Shown here in pieces: positions 8,795 through 17,980 of a stretch of 64,000 bases of DNA. The stretch is from CAVTSA01 sp963790575. Its GTDB lineage: Bacteria > Chloroflexota > Dormibacteria > Dormibacterales > Dormibacteraceae. Location: contig CAWBPD010000001.1 of the NCBI GenBank assembly GCA_963790575.1, positions 316,591 through 380,590 on the forward strand, written 5' to 3'. The notes beneath the pieces were generated by a model. The model ran no database searches and had not been told where the DNA came from. It worked only from the letters and a program-made list of their open reading frames with translations. A program made the position numbers and the translations under genes. Numbering within the stretch: the stretch's first letter is position 1; the number at the start of each line of letters is the position of its first letter.

Positions 8795-9757
8795 ATGCGC
8801 TATCGCCCTCTCGGCCAGTCAGGCCTGCTCGTCTCCGTCGTCGGACTCGGATCCAACCAGTTCGGGGGCCGCCTCGACCTGGGTGGAACGCGGGCGGTGG
8901 TCGACGCCGCCCTCGACGCCGGCATCACGCTGATCGACACCTCCGACACGTATGGCGGCGGGGGTGGGTCTGAGGAGCTGCTCGGCCGCGTGCTGGAGGG
9001 TCACCGTTACGACGTGGTGCTGGCGACCAAGTGGGGCCACCAGAAGAGCGACATGGGCTACGGGCCGGCGGCGGGACTGAAGGGCGGCCGCGCCTACATG
9101 CGGCGGGCGGTGGAGGCATCCCTGCGGCGGCTTCGGACCGACTACATCGACCTCTACCAGCTGCACACCCCTGACCCGCTGACCCCGATCGAGGAGACCC
9201 TGGCGGCGGGGGACGAGCTCGTCAAGGAGGGGAAGGTCCGCTACCTCGGCCACTCCAACTTCGCCGGCTGGCAGATCGCGCAGGCGGCGCACGTGGCCGA
9301 GGCGGGCGGGTGGACGCCGTTCATCTCGGCCCAGAACCACTACTCGCTCCTGGAGCGGGACGTCGAGCGCGAGGTGATCCCCGCCTGCGACAACTACGGC
9401 CTCGGCATGCTCCCCTTCTTCCCGCTCGCGATGGGGCTGCTCACCGGCAAGGTGACGCGCGACGGGGGAGCGCCGGAGGGCACCCGCCTCCACGGTCGCG
9501 ACTCCTATTTGTCCGAGTCCAAGTTCGACCGCGTGGAGGCTCTGCAGGCGTGGGGCCAGGAGCACGGTCGCTCGCTGCTCGAGATCGCGATCGGTGGCCT
9601 CGCCGCGCAGCCAGCGGTGGGCTCGGTGATCGCGGGTGCGACCTCGCCCGAGCAGGTCCAAGCCAACGCCCAGGCCGGCGAGTGGGAACCGACCGAGGAG
9701 GAGCTGGAGGACATCGATCGGCTGGCGCCGTCCAAGGCGCCGGGTCCCCCGCGGTAG
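8795..9757 (+). CDS. Aldo/keto reductase (unit A)
   Basis: A 320-residue NADPH-dependent aldo/keto reductase with a TIM-barrel fold. The catalytic Asp/Tyr pair is in DTSDTYGGGGGSEELLG, the Lys in LATKWGH and the His in DLYQLHTPDP, so the tetrad is complete. The C-terminal phosphate-binding motif SVIAGATSPEQVQANA is present. It starts about 45 nt downstream of the 24-bp repeat, so the unit edge may have brought in or removed its promoter. The DUF1445 gene follows after 9 nt. The substrate is unknown. Protein identical to that of unit B. Confidence 0.9.
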   Translation: MRYRPLGQSGLLVSVVGLGSNQFGGRLDLGGTRAVVDAALDAGITLIDTSDTYGGGGGSEELLGRVLEGHRYDVVLATKWGHQKSDMGYGPAAGLKGGRAYMRRAVEASLRRLRTDYIDLYQLHTPDPLTPIEETLAAGDELVKEGKVRYLGHSNFAGWQIAQAAHVAEAGGWTPFISAQNHYSLLERDVEREVIPACDNYGLGMLPFFPLAMGLLTGKVTRDGGAPEGTRLHGRDSYLSESKFDRVEALQAWGQEHGRSLLEIAIGGLAAQPAVGSVIAGATSPEQVQANAQAGEWEPTEEELEDIDRLAPSKAPGPPR

Positions 9758-9766
9758 GGTGGAGGC

Positions 9767-10582
9767 ATGACGGGCGCGGACCTCGACCTGACCCACGCGA
9801 GCCCGGTCGCGGTCCGCTCGCTGATCCGAGCGCGCGGCTACACCGGTCCCACCAGCGGCCTCTGCCTCGGTCACCTGCAGGCAAACCTCGCCATCCTTCC
9901 CGCCGAGGCGGCGGACGAGTTCCGCGCCTTCTGCGAGGCCAACAGCCAGCCGATGCCGCTGGTGGACGTGACCGCGCCCGGCGATCCGGAGCCGGCGCAG
10001 GTGGCGCCGGGCGCCGATCTCCGCACCGACCTTCCGCGCTACCGGGTCTACCGCCGGGGCGAGGTGGCCGGCGAGGTCACCGACATCCGGGATCTGTGGC
10101 AGGACGACTTCGTCGGGTTCCTCCTCGGCTGCAGCTTCTCGGCCGAGAACCGGCTGCTGGAGGCTGACGTCCGGCTCCGCCACCTCGAGGCGGGACGCAA
10201 CGTCCCCATGTTCGTGACGTCGATCCAGTGCACTCCCGTAGGCCGCTTCCACGGGCCGATGGTGGTCTCGATGCGGCCGATCCGCCGGGATCAGGTGGAG
10301 CTGGCGGCGGACGTGACGGCCGAGCTTCCGCTGGCTCACGGCGCTCCGGTCAACGTCGGGGAGCCCGAGCGGCTCGGCATCCGGGACCTGGCCCACCCCG
10401 ACTTCGGCGACGCGGTGGTGCCGGAGGAAGACGAGGTGCCGGTCTTCTGGGCCTGCGGCGTAACCCCGCAGGCCGTGCTGATGGAGGTCAAGCTCCCGCT
10501 CGCCATCACCCACGCCCCCGGCCACATGTTCATCGCCGATACGCCGGAGTGCGACGTGATCGGGCGCCGCACCGTGGCGTAA
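9767..10582 (+). CDS. DUF1445 / putative hydro-lyase (D-glutamate cyclase-like) (unit A)
   Basis: A 271-residue protein of the DUF1445 (YcsI-type putative hydro-lyase) family, related to the catalytic domain of D-glutamate cyclase. Recognisable segments are TSGLCLGHLQANLAILP, FLLGCSFSAENRLLEA, GPMVVSMRPI and FWACGVTPQAVLMEVKLP. Members are cytosolic and poorly characterised. It follows the aldo/keto reductase by 9 nt and converges on the nitroreductase. Eight residues differ from unit B, all between about residues 22 and 170, while the last 100 residues are identical. Confidence 0.85.
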   Translation: MTGADLDLTHASPVAVRSLIRARGYTGPTSGLCLGHLQANLAILPAEAADEFRAFCEANSQPMPLVDVTAPGDPEPAQVAPGADLRTDLPRYRVYRRGEVAGEVTDIRDLWQDDFVGFLLGCSFSAENRLLEADVRLRHLEAGRNVPMFVTSIQCTPVGRFHGPMVVSMRPIRRDQVELAADVTAELPLAHGAPVNVGEPERLGIRDLAHPDFGDAVVPEEDEVPVFWACGVTPQAVLMEVKLPLAITHAPGHMFIADTPECDVIGRRTVA

Positions 10583-10589
10583 CGCGTAC

Positions 10590-11108
10590 TCAGTCGAGGT
10601 AGGTCACCACGTCCGCGAGGGGCGTGCGATCGCGGGGCGCCACCTCGTGGACGGGATGCCCGAGGTGGAGCAATCCCACCGCCTCTTCGTCGGCGGGCAG
10701 GTTGATCGCCGCCCGCCCTTCCGGCGTGTGGATGACCGCGGGCGTCGACCAGAAGCCGGCCAAGCGCCGAGCGTGCGCGGCCAGCAGGACCGCGTAGATC
10801 GCGGCCGCGGTGGCGAGGCGGTCCTCCTCCGCCTGACGCTCATCGCCGGCCTGCGTGGCACTCACCACGATCCGGGTCGGCGCCCGCTCCAGCTTCCGTG
10901 AGCTGCCCGCCTTCAACTCCTCAGCCGCCGCCTTCAACCGCTCCAAGGATGCCGGTCCCAGGACGCGGAACCGCCAGGGGTTCGTCAGGTGGTGATTGGG
11001 CGCCCAGCGCGCGATCTCGAGCAGGCCGTCGATCTCGGACCGGGTCAAGGGGATGGGTTCGTAGAGCTTGTGGGTCCGGCGGGTGCGGATCGCCTCGATG
11101 ACGTCCAC
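10590..11108 (-). CDS. Nitroreductase-family flavoprotein (unit A)
   Basis: A 172-residue nitroreductase-fold protein that should bind FMN. The N-terminal FMN-binding arginines (RTRRTHKLY) and ARWAPNHHLTNPWRF are visible, and the C-terminal LLHLGHP segment fits the family. It is the last gene of the minus-strand pgi-gnd-zwf operon; its start directly abuts the zwf stop. NADPH made by Zwf and Gnd would be a natural reductant, but this link is inference. Identical to the unit B copy. Confidence 0.85.
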   Translation of the reverse strand: MDVIEAIRTRRTHKLYEPIPLTRSEIDGLLEIARWAPNHHLTNPWRFRVLGPASLERLKAAAEELKAGSSRKLERAPTRIVVSATQAGDERQAEEDRLATAAAIYAVLLAAHARRLAGFWSTPAVIHTPEGRAAINLPADEEAVGLLHLGHPVHEVAPRDRTPLADVVTYLD

Positions 11109-12509
11109 TCAACCCTCCGTTCGAGGATCGATCCACACCGACTCCGAGTCGAGCAGCCCGCGGGCCTGGACCGGACCCCAGGTTCCGGTCTGGTACGAGA
11201 CCGCCGGGTCGTGGTCGCGCAGCACGGCGTCGACCACCTCCCACGCGGCCTCGATCGCGTCCCAGCGGGTGAACAGCTCCTGACTGCCGGCCATCGCGTC
11301 GCCCAGCAGCCGCTCGTAGGGCTGCTCCTCACCCGGTGACGGGTTCTCGTGCAGGGCCAGCTCCTGCTGGTCACCGATGAACTTCTCGCCCGGTCGTTTG
11401 ACCCGGGCCGCGAGCGCGATCACCGCGTCGGGGCTGAGGCGGAAGCGGATGTGGTTGCGCTCACTGAGCCCGGTGTCCCGGTCATCCCGGAAGATGTGCG
11501 CGGGCGGCGATTTCAGGCTCACGACCACCTCGGTCGCCGTGACTGCCAGGTTCTTGCCTGCGCGCAGGTACCAGGGAACGCCCTGCCAGCGCCAGCTGTC
11601 GATCTTGAGCCGGACCGCGGCAAACGTCTCGGTGTCCGAGTGCGGGTCCACGCCCGGCTCTCCCCGATAGCCCTGGAACTGACCCCGGACCAGGTCCTGC
11701 CTGCGCAGCGGCACCATGCCCCGGAACACCTTCGCCTTCTCGTCCCGTGCCGGCTCGATGCCCTTGCCCACCGGTGGCTCGACCGCCAGCAGCGCCACGA
11801 TCTGGAAGAGGTGGTTCTGGATCACGTCCCGCAGCGCCCCGGTAACGTCATAGAACTTGCCCCGACCCTGGACGCCGAAGTTCTCCGCCAACGTGATCTG
11901 GATCGAGGAGATGAAGTTGCGGTTCCAGATCGGCTCCAGGAACGAGTTGGCGAAGCGGAAATAGATGATGTTCTCGATCGTCTCCTTACCCAGGAAGTGG
12001 TCGATCCGGTAGATGGACGACTCCGGGAAGGCTGAGCTCACGACCTTGTTGAGCTTGCGCGCCGATGCCAGGTCCTCTCCGAACGGCTTCTCGACGATCA
12101 CGCGCGCGTGGTGGGCGCAATCGCTGTTGTGCAGGCTCTCCACCACGGTGCCGAAGAGTGGGGGCGGGATGGCCAGGTAGTGAGCCGGTGCGGTCGCATT
12201 GCCCAGCGTCTTCCGCAGGGAGGTGAACGTGCTCTGGTCGGTGTAGCTGCCGCTCACGTAGGAGAGGCTTTGCATCAGGTGGCCGTAGGCGGCGCGATCG
12301 TCGATGCCCCCGTGCTCCTCGATCGATTTGGTGGCGCGGTCGCGCAGCTGGTCCACCGTCCATTGGTCGAGCGCCACGCCGATCACCGGATAGGTGAGGC
12401 GGCCTCGTTTGGCCATCGCGTAGAAGGCCGGGAAGATCTGTTTGTAGGCAAGGTCGCCGGTGGCTCCGAAAAAGCAGAGCGCGTCGGCGTGCTCTCCGGT
12501 TGCCATCAC
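11109..12509 (-). CDS. zwf: Glucose-6-phosphate 1-dehydrogenase (unit A)
   Basis: A 466-residue G6PDH, the first step of the oxidative pentose phosphate pathway, making NADPH and 6-phosphogluconolactone. The nucleotide motif FFGATGDLAYKQIFPAF is at the N-terminus, the active-site signature RIDHFLGKE is intact, and the C-terminal region has GLLDSESVWIDP. It overlaps gnd by 4 nt and abuts the nitroreductase, so the genes are co-transcribed. No 6-phosphogluconolactonase is present in the unit. It differs from unit B by one residue (Gly to Glu in the YRGEPG segment). Confidence 0.96.
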   Translation of the reverse strand: MMATGEHADALCFFGATGDLAYKQIFPAFYAMAKRGRLTYPVIGVALDQWTVDQLRDRATKSIEEHGGIDDRAAYGHLMQSLSYVSGSYTDQSTFTSLRKTLGNATAPAHYLAIPPPLFGTVVESLHNSDCAHHARVIVEKPFGEDLASARKLNKVVSSAFPESSIYRIDHFLGKETIENIIYFRFANSFLEPIWNRNFISSIQITLAENFGVQGRGKFYDVTGALRDVIQNHLFQIVALLAVEPPVGKGIEPARDEKAKVFRGMVPLRRQDLVRGQFQGYRGEPGVDPHSDTETFAAVRLKIDSWRWQGVPWYLRAGKNLAVTATEVVVSLKSPPAHIFRDDRDTGLSERNHIRFRLSPDAVIALAARVKRPGEKFIGDQQELALHENPSPGEEQPYERLLGDAMAGSQELFTRWDAIEAAWEVVDAVLRDHDPAVSYQTGTWGPVQARGLLDSESVWIDPRTEG

Positions 12510-13528
12510 TGTCCCGCCCCCGGCTTCTCCTGGTGCCCCCCGAACTGCTTGCGCATCGCCGACAGCAGCTTGTCCGCGAACAGCGCCTCGCCGCGCGACG
12601 CGAAGCGAGCGAAGAGGGCGGCGGAGATGACCGGGGCGGGAACCGCCTCGTCGATCGCGGCCAGCGCGGTCCAGCGGCCCTCGCCGGAGTCCGAGACGCG
12701 CCCGGCGAACTTCTCGAGTGAGGGGTCCTCGACGAGCGCCGCCGCGGTCAGATCGAGCAGCCAGGAGGCGACCACCGATCCGCGCCGCCAGACCTCGGCC
12801 ACGGACGCGATGTCGATGTCGTACTCGTAGTACCGCGGGTCGCGCAGAGGAGTGGTCTCGGCGTCGATCTCGTCCTGGTGCTTGCCGATGTCGGCGTGGT
12901 TGATGATGTTGAGGCCCTCGCTGTAGGCGGCCATCAACCCGTACTCGATGCCGTTGTGCACCATCTTCACGAAGTGGCCGGCTCCATTCGGCCCGCAGTG
13001 CAGGTAGCCCTGCTCAGGTGCCGAGGGCTCGCCGGTTCGCCCCGGCGTCCGAGCGGCCGTGTCCACACCGGGGGCGATCGTCTTCCAGATCGGGTCCAGG
13101 TGTTGGACCACGTCGTCTTCGCCGCCGATCATCAGGCAGTAACCGCGGTCCAGGCCCCAGACGCCGCCCGAGGTCCCACAGTCGACGAAGTGGAACCCCT
13201 TCGCCTTGAGCGCGGCGGCCCGGTCGACGTCGTCGCGGTAGTAGGAGTTCCCGCCGTCGATGATGATGTCGCCCGGCTCCAGGTGCTGGGTCAGCGCGTC
13301 GATCGTCTGCTCGGTCACGCCGGCCGGCACCATCACCCAGGCGGCCCGGGGTGCCTCCAGCTTGGCGGCGAACTCGTCCAGCGTGTGCGCCGCAATCGCG
13401 CCCTCACCGGCCAGGGCGTCGATGGCACCCGCGTTGACGTCGTAGACGACGCAGGAGTGCCCGCCCCGCATCAGCCGGCGGACGATGTTCGCCCCCATGC
13501 GGCCCAGGCCGATCATGCCCAGTTGCAT
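12506..13528 (-). CDS. gnd: 6-phosphogluconate dehydrogenase, decarboxylating, short type (unit A)
   Basis: A 340-residue short-form 6PGDH (YqeC/GndA type rather than the 470-residue form). It has the Rossmann motif GMIGLGRMGANIVRRL, the substrate loop DGGNSYYRDD, the catalytic Lys region GPNGAGHFVKMVHNGIEYG and the conserved C-terminal helix region SRGEALFADKLLSAMRKQFGGH. It oxidatively decarboxylates 6-phosphogluconate to ribulose 5-phosphate with NAD(P)H. A strong ribosome-binding site (GAGGAGG) precedes the ATG at 13528. Translationally coupled to zwf. Identical to unit B at protein level. Confidence 0.95.
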   Translation of the reverse strand: MQLGMIGLGRMGANIVRRLMRGGHSCVVYDVNAGAIDALAGEGAIAAHTLDEFAAKLEAPRAAWVMVPAGVTEQTIDALTQHLEPGDIIIDGGNSYYRDDVDRAAALKAKGFHFVDCGTSGGVWGLDRGYCLMIGGEDDVVQHLDPIWKTIAPGVDTAARTPGRTGEPSAPEQGYLHCGPNGAGHFVKMVHNGIEYGLMAAYSEGLNIINHADIGKHQDEIDAETTPLRDPRYYEYDIDIASVAEVWRRGSVVASWLLDLTAAALVEDPSLEKFAGRVSDSGEGRWTALAAIDEAVPAPVISAALFARFASRGEALFADKLLSAMRKQFGGHQEKPGAGQ

Positions 13529-13561
13529 TGAGTTTCCTCCTCAGATATGTGATCGGTGCGG

Positions 13562-15211
13562 TCAGACCGCGCGGCCGCGCTCGGCCCGATAGCGGCGGAT
13601 CATCGCGTTCGTCGAGCCGTCGTGGCGGAGGGCGGGAGGGGTCTCACTCTCGAGCTCCGGAATCACGTTCTCGGCCAGGGCCTTGCCCAGCTCGACGCCC
13701 CACTGGTCGAACGAGTCGATGTCCCAGATCGTGCCCTGCGTGAACACTTTGTGCTCGTAGAGGGCGATCAGCTGCCCCAGCGTGTTCGGCGTCAGGCGAG
13801 GCAGCAGCATTGAGGTGGTGGGGTGGTTGCCCCGAAAGACCCGCGCCTTCTGTTGGTAGTCGGGGACGCCCTCCGCCTGGACCTCCTCGAGCGTCTTGCC
13901 GAAGGCCAGCGCCTCGGTCTGGGCGACGAAGTTGGCGAACAGCAGGTCGTGCTGGTTGTCGAGGTCGTGGGCGGGCCGGGCGATCCCGATGAAGTCGGCG
14001 GGAATGAGCCGCGTCCCCTGGTGGATCAGCTGGTAGTACGCGTGCTGACCGTTGGTCCCGGGCTGGCCCCAGAGGATGGGGCCGGTCTGGTAGTCGACCG
14101 GCTCCCCCTGCAGCGTCACCGACTTGCCGTCGCTCTCCATGTCCAGCTGCTGCAGATAGGCGGGGAGTTCCGACAGGTACTGGCTGTAGGGGAGGACGGC
14201 CAGCGTTTCAGCGCCGAAGAAGTTGTTGTACCAGATGCCCACCAGCCCCAACAGCACCGGCACGTTCTGGCGCAGCGGCGTGTGGAGGAAGTGGTCGTCG
14301 ATGGTGCGGAAGCCGGCCAGCATGTCGTCGAAGCCCTCGGGGCCGATCGCGATCATGAGCGAGAGCCCGATCGCCGAATCGTACGAGTAGCGGCCTCCGA
14401 CCCAATCCCACATCTCGAACATGTTCGCGGGGTCGATCCCGAACTTCCGCACCCCGGAGGCGTTGGTGGAGACGGCCGCGAAGTGGCGCTCTACGGCGGC
14501 TTCGTCATGCAGCGCGTCGAGAACCCAGGACCGGGCGGCGCCGGCGTTGGCCAGCGTCTCCAGCGTGGTGAAGGTCTTGGAGCAGACGATGAAGAGCGTC
14601 TCCGCCGGGTCCAGACCCTGCAGCGTCTCCCACATCTGGGTCGGGTCCACGTTGGAGACGAAGTGGAAGCTCATCGAGCGGTCGCTGAAGTCCTTCAACG
14701 CGACCGTCGCCATGTGGGGTCCGAGGTCGGAGCCGCCAATCCCGATGTTGACGACGTTCTTGATCCGCTCGCCCGTGTAACCCTTCCACTCGCCGGAGCG
14801 GATCCGGTTCGCGAAGGCGGCCATCCGGCGCCGGACCTGGAAGACCTCTGGGATCACATCCTGGCCGTCGACCAGGATCCGCTCGGTCTCGGGGGCGCGC
14901 AGCGCGACATGGAGGACGGCCCTCCGCTCGGTGACGTTGATCTTCTCGCCCCGGAACATGGCCTGAGCGCGCTCGGCGACCCCGGCCCGCTCGGCGAGCC
15001 TCGCCAGGAGGTCCAGCGTCTCAGGCAGCAGGCGGTGCTTGGAGAGGTCGACGACGACGTCGCCGGCCTGGAACGTCAGCTTGTCGGCCCGGGACGGGTC
15101 GTCCGCGAAGAGCTGGCGGAGAGGCCGGTCACCAACCTGGTGGCGATGTGCGGCGAGCGCCTTCCACTCGGCGCTCTGGTCGATCGACGCGGTGGCTGCG
15201 GATTCCGTCAT
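13562..15211 (-). CDS. pgi: Glucose-6-phosphate isomerase (unit A)
   Basis: A 549-residue phosphoglucose isomerase of the long bacterial/eukaryotic type. Signatures GIGGSDLGPHMA, FVSNVDPTQM, VCSKTFTTLET, the substrate-binding GQPGTNGQHAYYQL (catalytic Glu/His region) and the C-terminal SFDQWGVELGK are intact. First gene of the pgi-gnd-zwf-nitroreductase operon; a GGAGGACGACC ribosome-binding site precedes the ATG. Feeding fructose 6-phosphate back to glucose 6-phosphate next to zwf favours cycling through the oxidative pentose pathway. It differs from unit B at two residues. Confidence 0.96.
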   Translation of the reverse strand: MTESAATASIDQSAEWKALAAHRHQVGDRPLRQLFADDPSRADKLTFQAGDVVVDLSKHRLLPETLDLLARLAERAGVAERAQAMFRGEKINVTERRAVLHVALRAPETERILVDGQDVIPEVFQVRRRMAAFANRIRSGEWKGYTGERIKNVVNIGIGGSDLGPHMATVALKDFSDRSMSFHFVSNVDPTQMWETLQGLDPAETLFIVCSKTFTTLETLANAGAARSWVLDALHDEAAVERHFAAVSTNASGVRKFGIDPANMFEMWDWVGGRYSYDSAIGLSLMIAIGPEGFDDMLAGFRTIDDHFLHTPLRQNVPVLLGLVGIWYNNFFGAETLAVLPYSQYLSELPAYLQQLDMESDGKSVTLQGEPVDYQTGPILWGQPGTNGQHAYYQLIHQGTRLIPADFIGIARPAHDLDNQHDLLFANFVAQTEALAFGKTLEEVQAEGVPDYQQKARVFRGNHPTTSMLLPRLTPNTLGQLIALYEHKVFTQGTIWDIDSFDQWGVELGKALAENVIPELESETPPALRHDGSTNAMIRRYRAERGRAV

Positions 15212-15503
15212 GTCGGTCGTCCTCCTGAATTGGCTGAGGCGAGCCGGGGCCCCGCGGTGGACACCGACACGCGGATACCGACCAGAGTGAGCATGCCACG
15301 CCCGCGAACTCCGACGCGCACCCGTTTACGGCCGATCTGCCGGCCGGGCCGTCCCGGCCGGCGGGGACCGCCTCGTCCGAGGCCGTTCAGCCGCCCGGAC
15401 CTGGGGGGCTTCCGGCTCCGGGTAGTGTCAGCATGCGAGCACGGGATCGCCGGGCGGGCCAGAAGGTGGTAACCCGGCTGGGAGGAGAGCACGAGGAGAA
15501 GCA

Positions 15504-16718
15504 ATGGCCGCGGACATCGACGGACCCGCGCTGCTGGCGGACCTGGAGACTTTGAACTCCTTTGGAACCGGTCAGGGACCCGGCATCAACCGGGTCGCCT
15601 TCTCGGCCTCCGACGCGGCGGGCCGCGAGTACGTGGATGGACGGCTGCGAGACCTTGGGCTGGACGTGCGGCGGGACGCGCTCGGTTCCACGATCGCCCG
15701 CCTGCCGGGCGCGGATCCCGGGTTGGCGCCGGTCGGCGTCGGTTCCCATACCGACACGGTGCCGGATGGAGGGCGCTACGACGGCGCGCTGGGGGTGGTG
15801 GCCGCCATCGCCTGCGCGCGGGCTGTGGTCCAGGACGGGATGCCCCTCCAACACCCGCTCGAGGTTCTGAACTTCGTCTCCGAAGAGGCGACGATGGGTG
15901 CCGGGTGCCTGGGCAGCTCCGCCATGGTGCAGGATGTCGACCGGGTCCTGGACGCCTGGGCCTGGGACGGGCGGCCGGTGCGAGACCACCTGCGAGCGGC
16001 GGGAGTCGACGTGGCGCGCATCGGCGAGGCCCGGCGCTCCCGCGGAGACCTGGTCGCGTACCTCGAGCTCCACATCGAGCAGGGCGCCGTGCTGTGGCGA
16101 TCGGGGGACCGGCTCGGCGTGGTCGAAGGCATCGTCGGCATCCGGCGCTACCAAGTCGAGTTCACGGGCGAAGCCAACCACGCGGGGACGACGGCGATGG
16201 AGGATCGGCACGACGCGCTCGTGATGGCGGCGCCGCTGGTGGGTGCGATCCGGGAGATCTCCCTCGCCTGCGGCATCGTGGGCACCGTCGGGAGCCTGCG
16301 CGTGGAACCCGGGGCGTCCAACGTGGTTCCGGGACGCGTGGTCTTGGAGTGCGAGCTGCGGAGCCTGGAGGAGGCGCGGATGGACGAGGCCGAGGACATG
16401 CTGGCGGAGCGGACGAGAAGAGACGGTGGGACGCTCCTGCGGTCGGGCGCCAAGGAGCCGGTGCGCTGCGACCCGACCCTGCTGGCTGCGCTTGACGAAG
16501 TGGCCCGAGGCTTCGGCGTCGGGGTCCGGCGCCTGCCCAGCGGTGCCGGGCACGACGCGATGTCGATGGCGACGATCTGCGCGGTGGCGATGCTGTTCGT
16601 GCCCAGCGAACGCGGTATCAGCCACGCCCCCGGGGAGCACACGTCCCCCGAGGACTGCGTGCTCGGCGCCCGGGCGCTGCTGGCGGCGCTGCGAGAGGTC
16701 GACCGGCGCCTCGCCTAG
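15504..16718 (+). CDS. M20-family N-carbamoyl amino acid amidohydrolase-like (unit A)
   Basis: A 404-residue Zn-dependent hydrolase of the hydantoinase/carbamoylase branch of peptidase family M20. Metal ligands: His and Asp in GSHTDTVPDGGRYDGALG, Glu pair in SEEATMGAGCLG, His in LELHIEQG and the late His in SHAPGEHTSPED; SGAGHDAMSMA is typical of carbamoylases. It probably hydrolyses N-carbamoyl amino acids or ureido acids. The ATG is preceded by GAGGAGAAGC. It is divergent from pgi with about 290 nt between. Fourteen residues differ from unit B, all after residue 110, with the first quarter identical. Confidence 0.88.
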   Translation: MAADIDGPALLADLETLNSFGTGQGPGINRVAFSASDAAGREYVDGRLRDLGLDVRRDALGSTIARLPGADPGLAPVGVGSHTDTVPDGGRYDGALGVVAAIACARAVVQDGMPLQHPLEVLNFVSEEATMGAGCLGSSAMVQDVDRVLDAWAWDGRPVRDHLRAAGVDVARIGEARRSRGDLVAYLELHIEQGAVLWRSGDRLGVVEGIVGIRRYQVEFTGEANHAGTTAMEDRHDALVMAAPLVGAIREISLACGIVGTVGSLRVEPGASNVVPGRVVLECELRSLEEARMDEAEDMLAERTRRDGGTLLRSGAKEPVRCDPTLLAALDEVARGFGVGVRRLPSGAGHDAMSMATICAVAMLFVPSERGISHAPGEHTSPEDCVLGARALLAALREVDRRLA

Positions 16719-17128
16719 CCGGTCTTCGCCTCCGGCTTGACCGCGTCCTTCTGGATGAACTGGAATTGCACGCCGCCTGAGGTCTCGGGGACGGTCCAGA
16801 TGTTGACGTTGGGGCCGATCGTGCGCGGCTCGCTGTTGGCGCGAACGCCGTTGGGGGTCAGCTCGGCGATCGTCTCCTGGAGGTCGTCGACCTGGATCGC
16901 GATGTGTTCCAGGCGCGCCTGGGCATCTCCCAAGCGGGCGGCTCGCCCCTCCTTAGTGAGCGGCTCGATCAGCTCGATCTGCGCGTCGCCGTAGCTGTAG
17001 AAGTGCGTGCGCATGTCCGGGAACTCGCGGGCGGTCGCGAGCTCCATGTGCAGGACATCGCGGAGGAAGGCCCCCATCTGGTCCACACTGTCGACGATCA
17101 CCGCGATGTGGTCGAGGCGCTGAGGCAT
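16715..17128 (-). CDS. VOC-fold protein, methylmalonyl-CoA-epimerase-like (unit A)
   Basis: A 137-residue glyoxalase/VOC-fold protein with two beta-alpha-beta-beta-beta modules: RLDHIAVIVDSVDQMGAFLRD at the start and LEHIAIQVDDLQETIAEL in the second half. The layout resembles methylmalonyl-CoA epimerases, but no partner mutase is in the window, so the reaction is open. The last codons overlap the convergent hydrolase stop by 4 nt. One residue differs from unit B (Asn to Lys in LTPNGVR). Confidence 0.8.
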   Translation of the reverse strand: MPQRLDHIAVIVDSVDQMGAFLRDVLHMELATAREFPDMRTHFYSYGDAQIELIEPLTKEGRAARLGDAQARLEHIAIQVDDLQETIAELTPNGVRANSEPRTIGPNVNIWTVPETSGGVQFQFIQKDAVKPEAKTG

Positions 17129-17272
17129 GGTCGCAATCTAGCCGATCGGCTCGGCCCGGCTGGGGGTGCTGGACGGGGTGGGACGAATGTCCCGTGTCCG
17201 GGTCCTGCGGCGCGCAACACAATGGGGAGAGCCGGCGAGCCGTCAGCAGCCAGATCAGAGGAGGGCGTGACA

Positions 17273-17527
17273 GTGCCCCTGTACATGGATGTCCACGAGT
17301 CCTTGCCCGAGGGGGCGAGCATTGACGACGTTGAGAGGGCGCACGAGGCCGACCTTGCCAAGCAGGGCGAATACGGCGTCAAGTATCTGCGCTATTGGGT
17401 CGACGACAAGGAGGGCAAGGTCTTCTGCCTGGTCGACGCTCCTGACGCGGAGACGGCGGCGCGGGTCCACCGGGAGGCACATGGCCTGGTCGCCGATCGC
17501 ATCTACGAAGTGCGCGAAGGCGGTTGA
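17273..17527 (+). CDS. DUF4242 protein, SCO4226-like (unit A)
   Basis: An 84-residue DUF4242-family protein, a ferredoxin-like alpha/beta fold; some members bind nickel. Recognisable pieces are YMDVHESLPEGAS, KYLRYWVDDKEGKVFCLVDAP and VHREAHGLVADRIYEV. Two GTG codons compete for the start: the AGAGGAGGG ribosome-binding site at 17257-17265 sits about 8 nt before GTG 17273 but only 2 nt before GTG 17267, so 17273 is chosen. Function unknown. Identical in unit B. Confidence 0.8.
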   Translation: MPLYMDVHESLPEGASIDDVERAHEADLAKQGEYGVKYLRYWVDDKEGKVFCLVDAPDAETAARVHREAHGLVADRIYEVREGG

Positions 17528-17565
17528 TCCGCGGCTGCTGGAGCGGTTGGGGGCGGCGACGGATT

Positions 17566-17641
17566 TGGAGCCGGCGACGGGAATCGAACCCATGACCTGC
17601 CGCTTACAAGGCGGCTGCTCTGCCGATTGAGCTACGCCGGC
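17566..17641 (-). tRNA. tRNA-Thr(UGU) (unit A)
   Basis: On the minus strand a 76-nt cloverleaf begins GCCGGCGTAGCTC and has anticodon loop CTTGTAA (anticodon TGT), T-arm GGTTCGATTCC, and 3' acceptor CGCCGGC followed by T and an encoded CCA. All four stems pair. An identical copy exists in unit B. Confidence 0.96.
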
Positions 17642-17759
17642 GTGTCGGGGCGCCGACCACAACGTAACCGTTTCCCGGCAACCCGGGCCTACCGCGCGCG
17701 TTTTAGCGCCAGGGTGCCGGGAGACGGCCCGATGGGAGACCGTCCGGGTAGGCTCGAGG

Positions 17760-17939
17760 TCAGCTGGCGGGGTTCATGGCCGGTGCGAGGCGCAGCACGC
17801 CCACGCCGCGTCCGCGGGCGCGGTCGCACCGCGTGCAGAAGACGACGTCGTCCAGACCGAGGGGGTGGCCCCCGCGGAGAAGCACCTCGCGAGAGTTTTG
17901 GTGGAAGAGCCAGCAGAAGAAGGGCTTCAGTCGAGGCAT
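17760..17939 (-). CDS. Small hypothetical protein with CxxC (unit A)
   Basis: A 59-residue ORF beginning MPRLKPFFCWLFHQNS and containing FCTRCDRARGRG, a single CxxC pair. It is preserved at the same place in unit B. It lies 41 nt downstream of the pterin dehydratase gene and could be its second cistron. The family is not recognised; a small metal-binding or redox-active protein is possible, but the CxxC is the only evidence. Confidence 0.5.
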   Translation of the reverse strand: MPRLKPFFCWLFHQNSREVLLRGGHPLGLDDVVFCTRCDRARGRGVGVLRLAPAMNPAS

Positions 17940-17980
17940 CGGAGACCCCTCACCCTACCGAGCGCCCCCGCTGGAACGCC

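Noticed and set aside
8819..10525. 568-codon minus-strand frame (and its copy at 18483-20189)
   Set aside because: Antisense of the aldo/keto reductase and DUF1445 genes, which have clear motifs; the shadow has none.
13823..15472. 549-codon plus-strand frame (copy at 23487)
   Set aside because: Antisense of pgi, which carries all phosphoglucose isomerase signatures.
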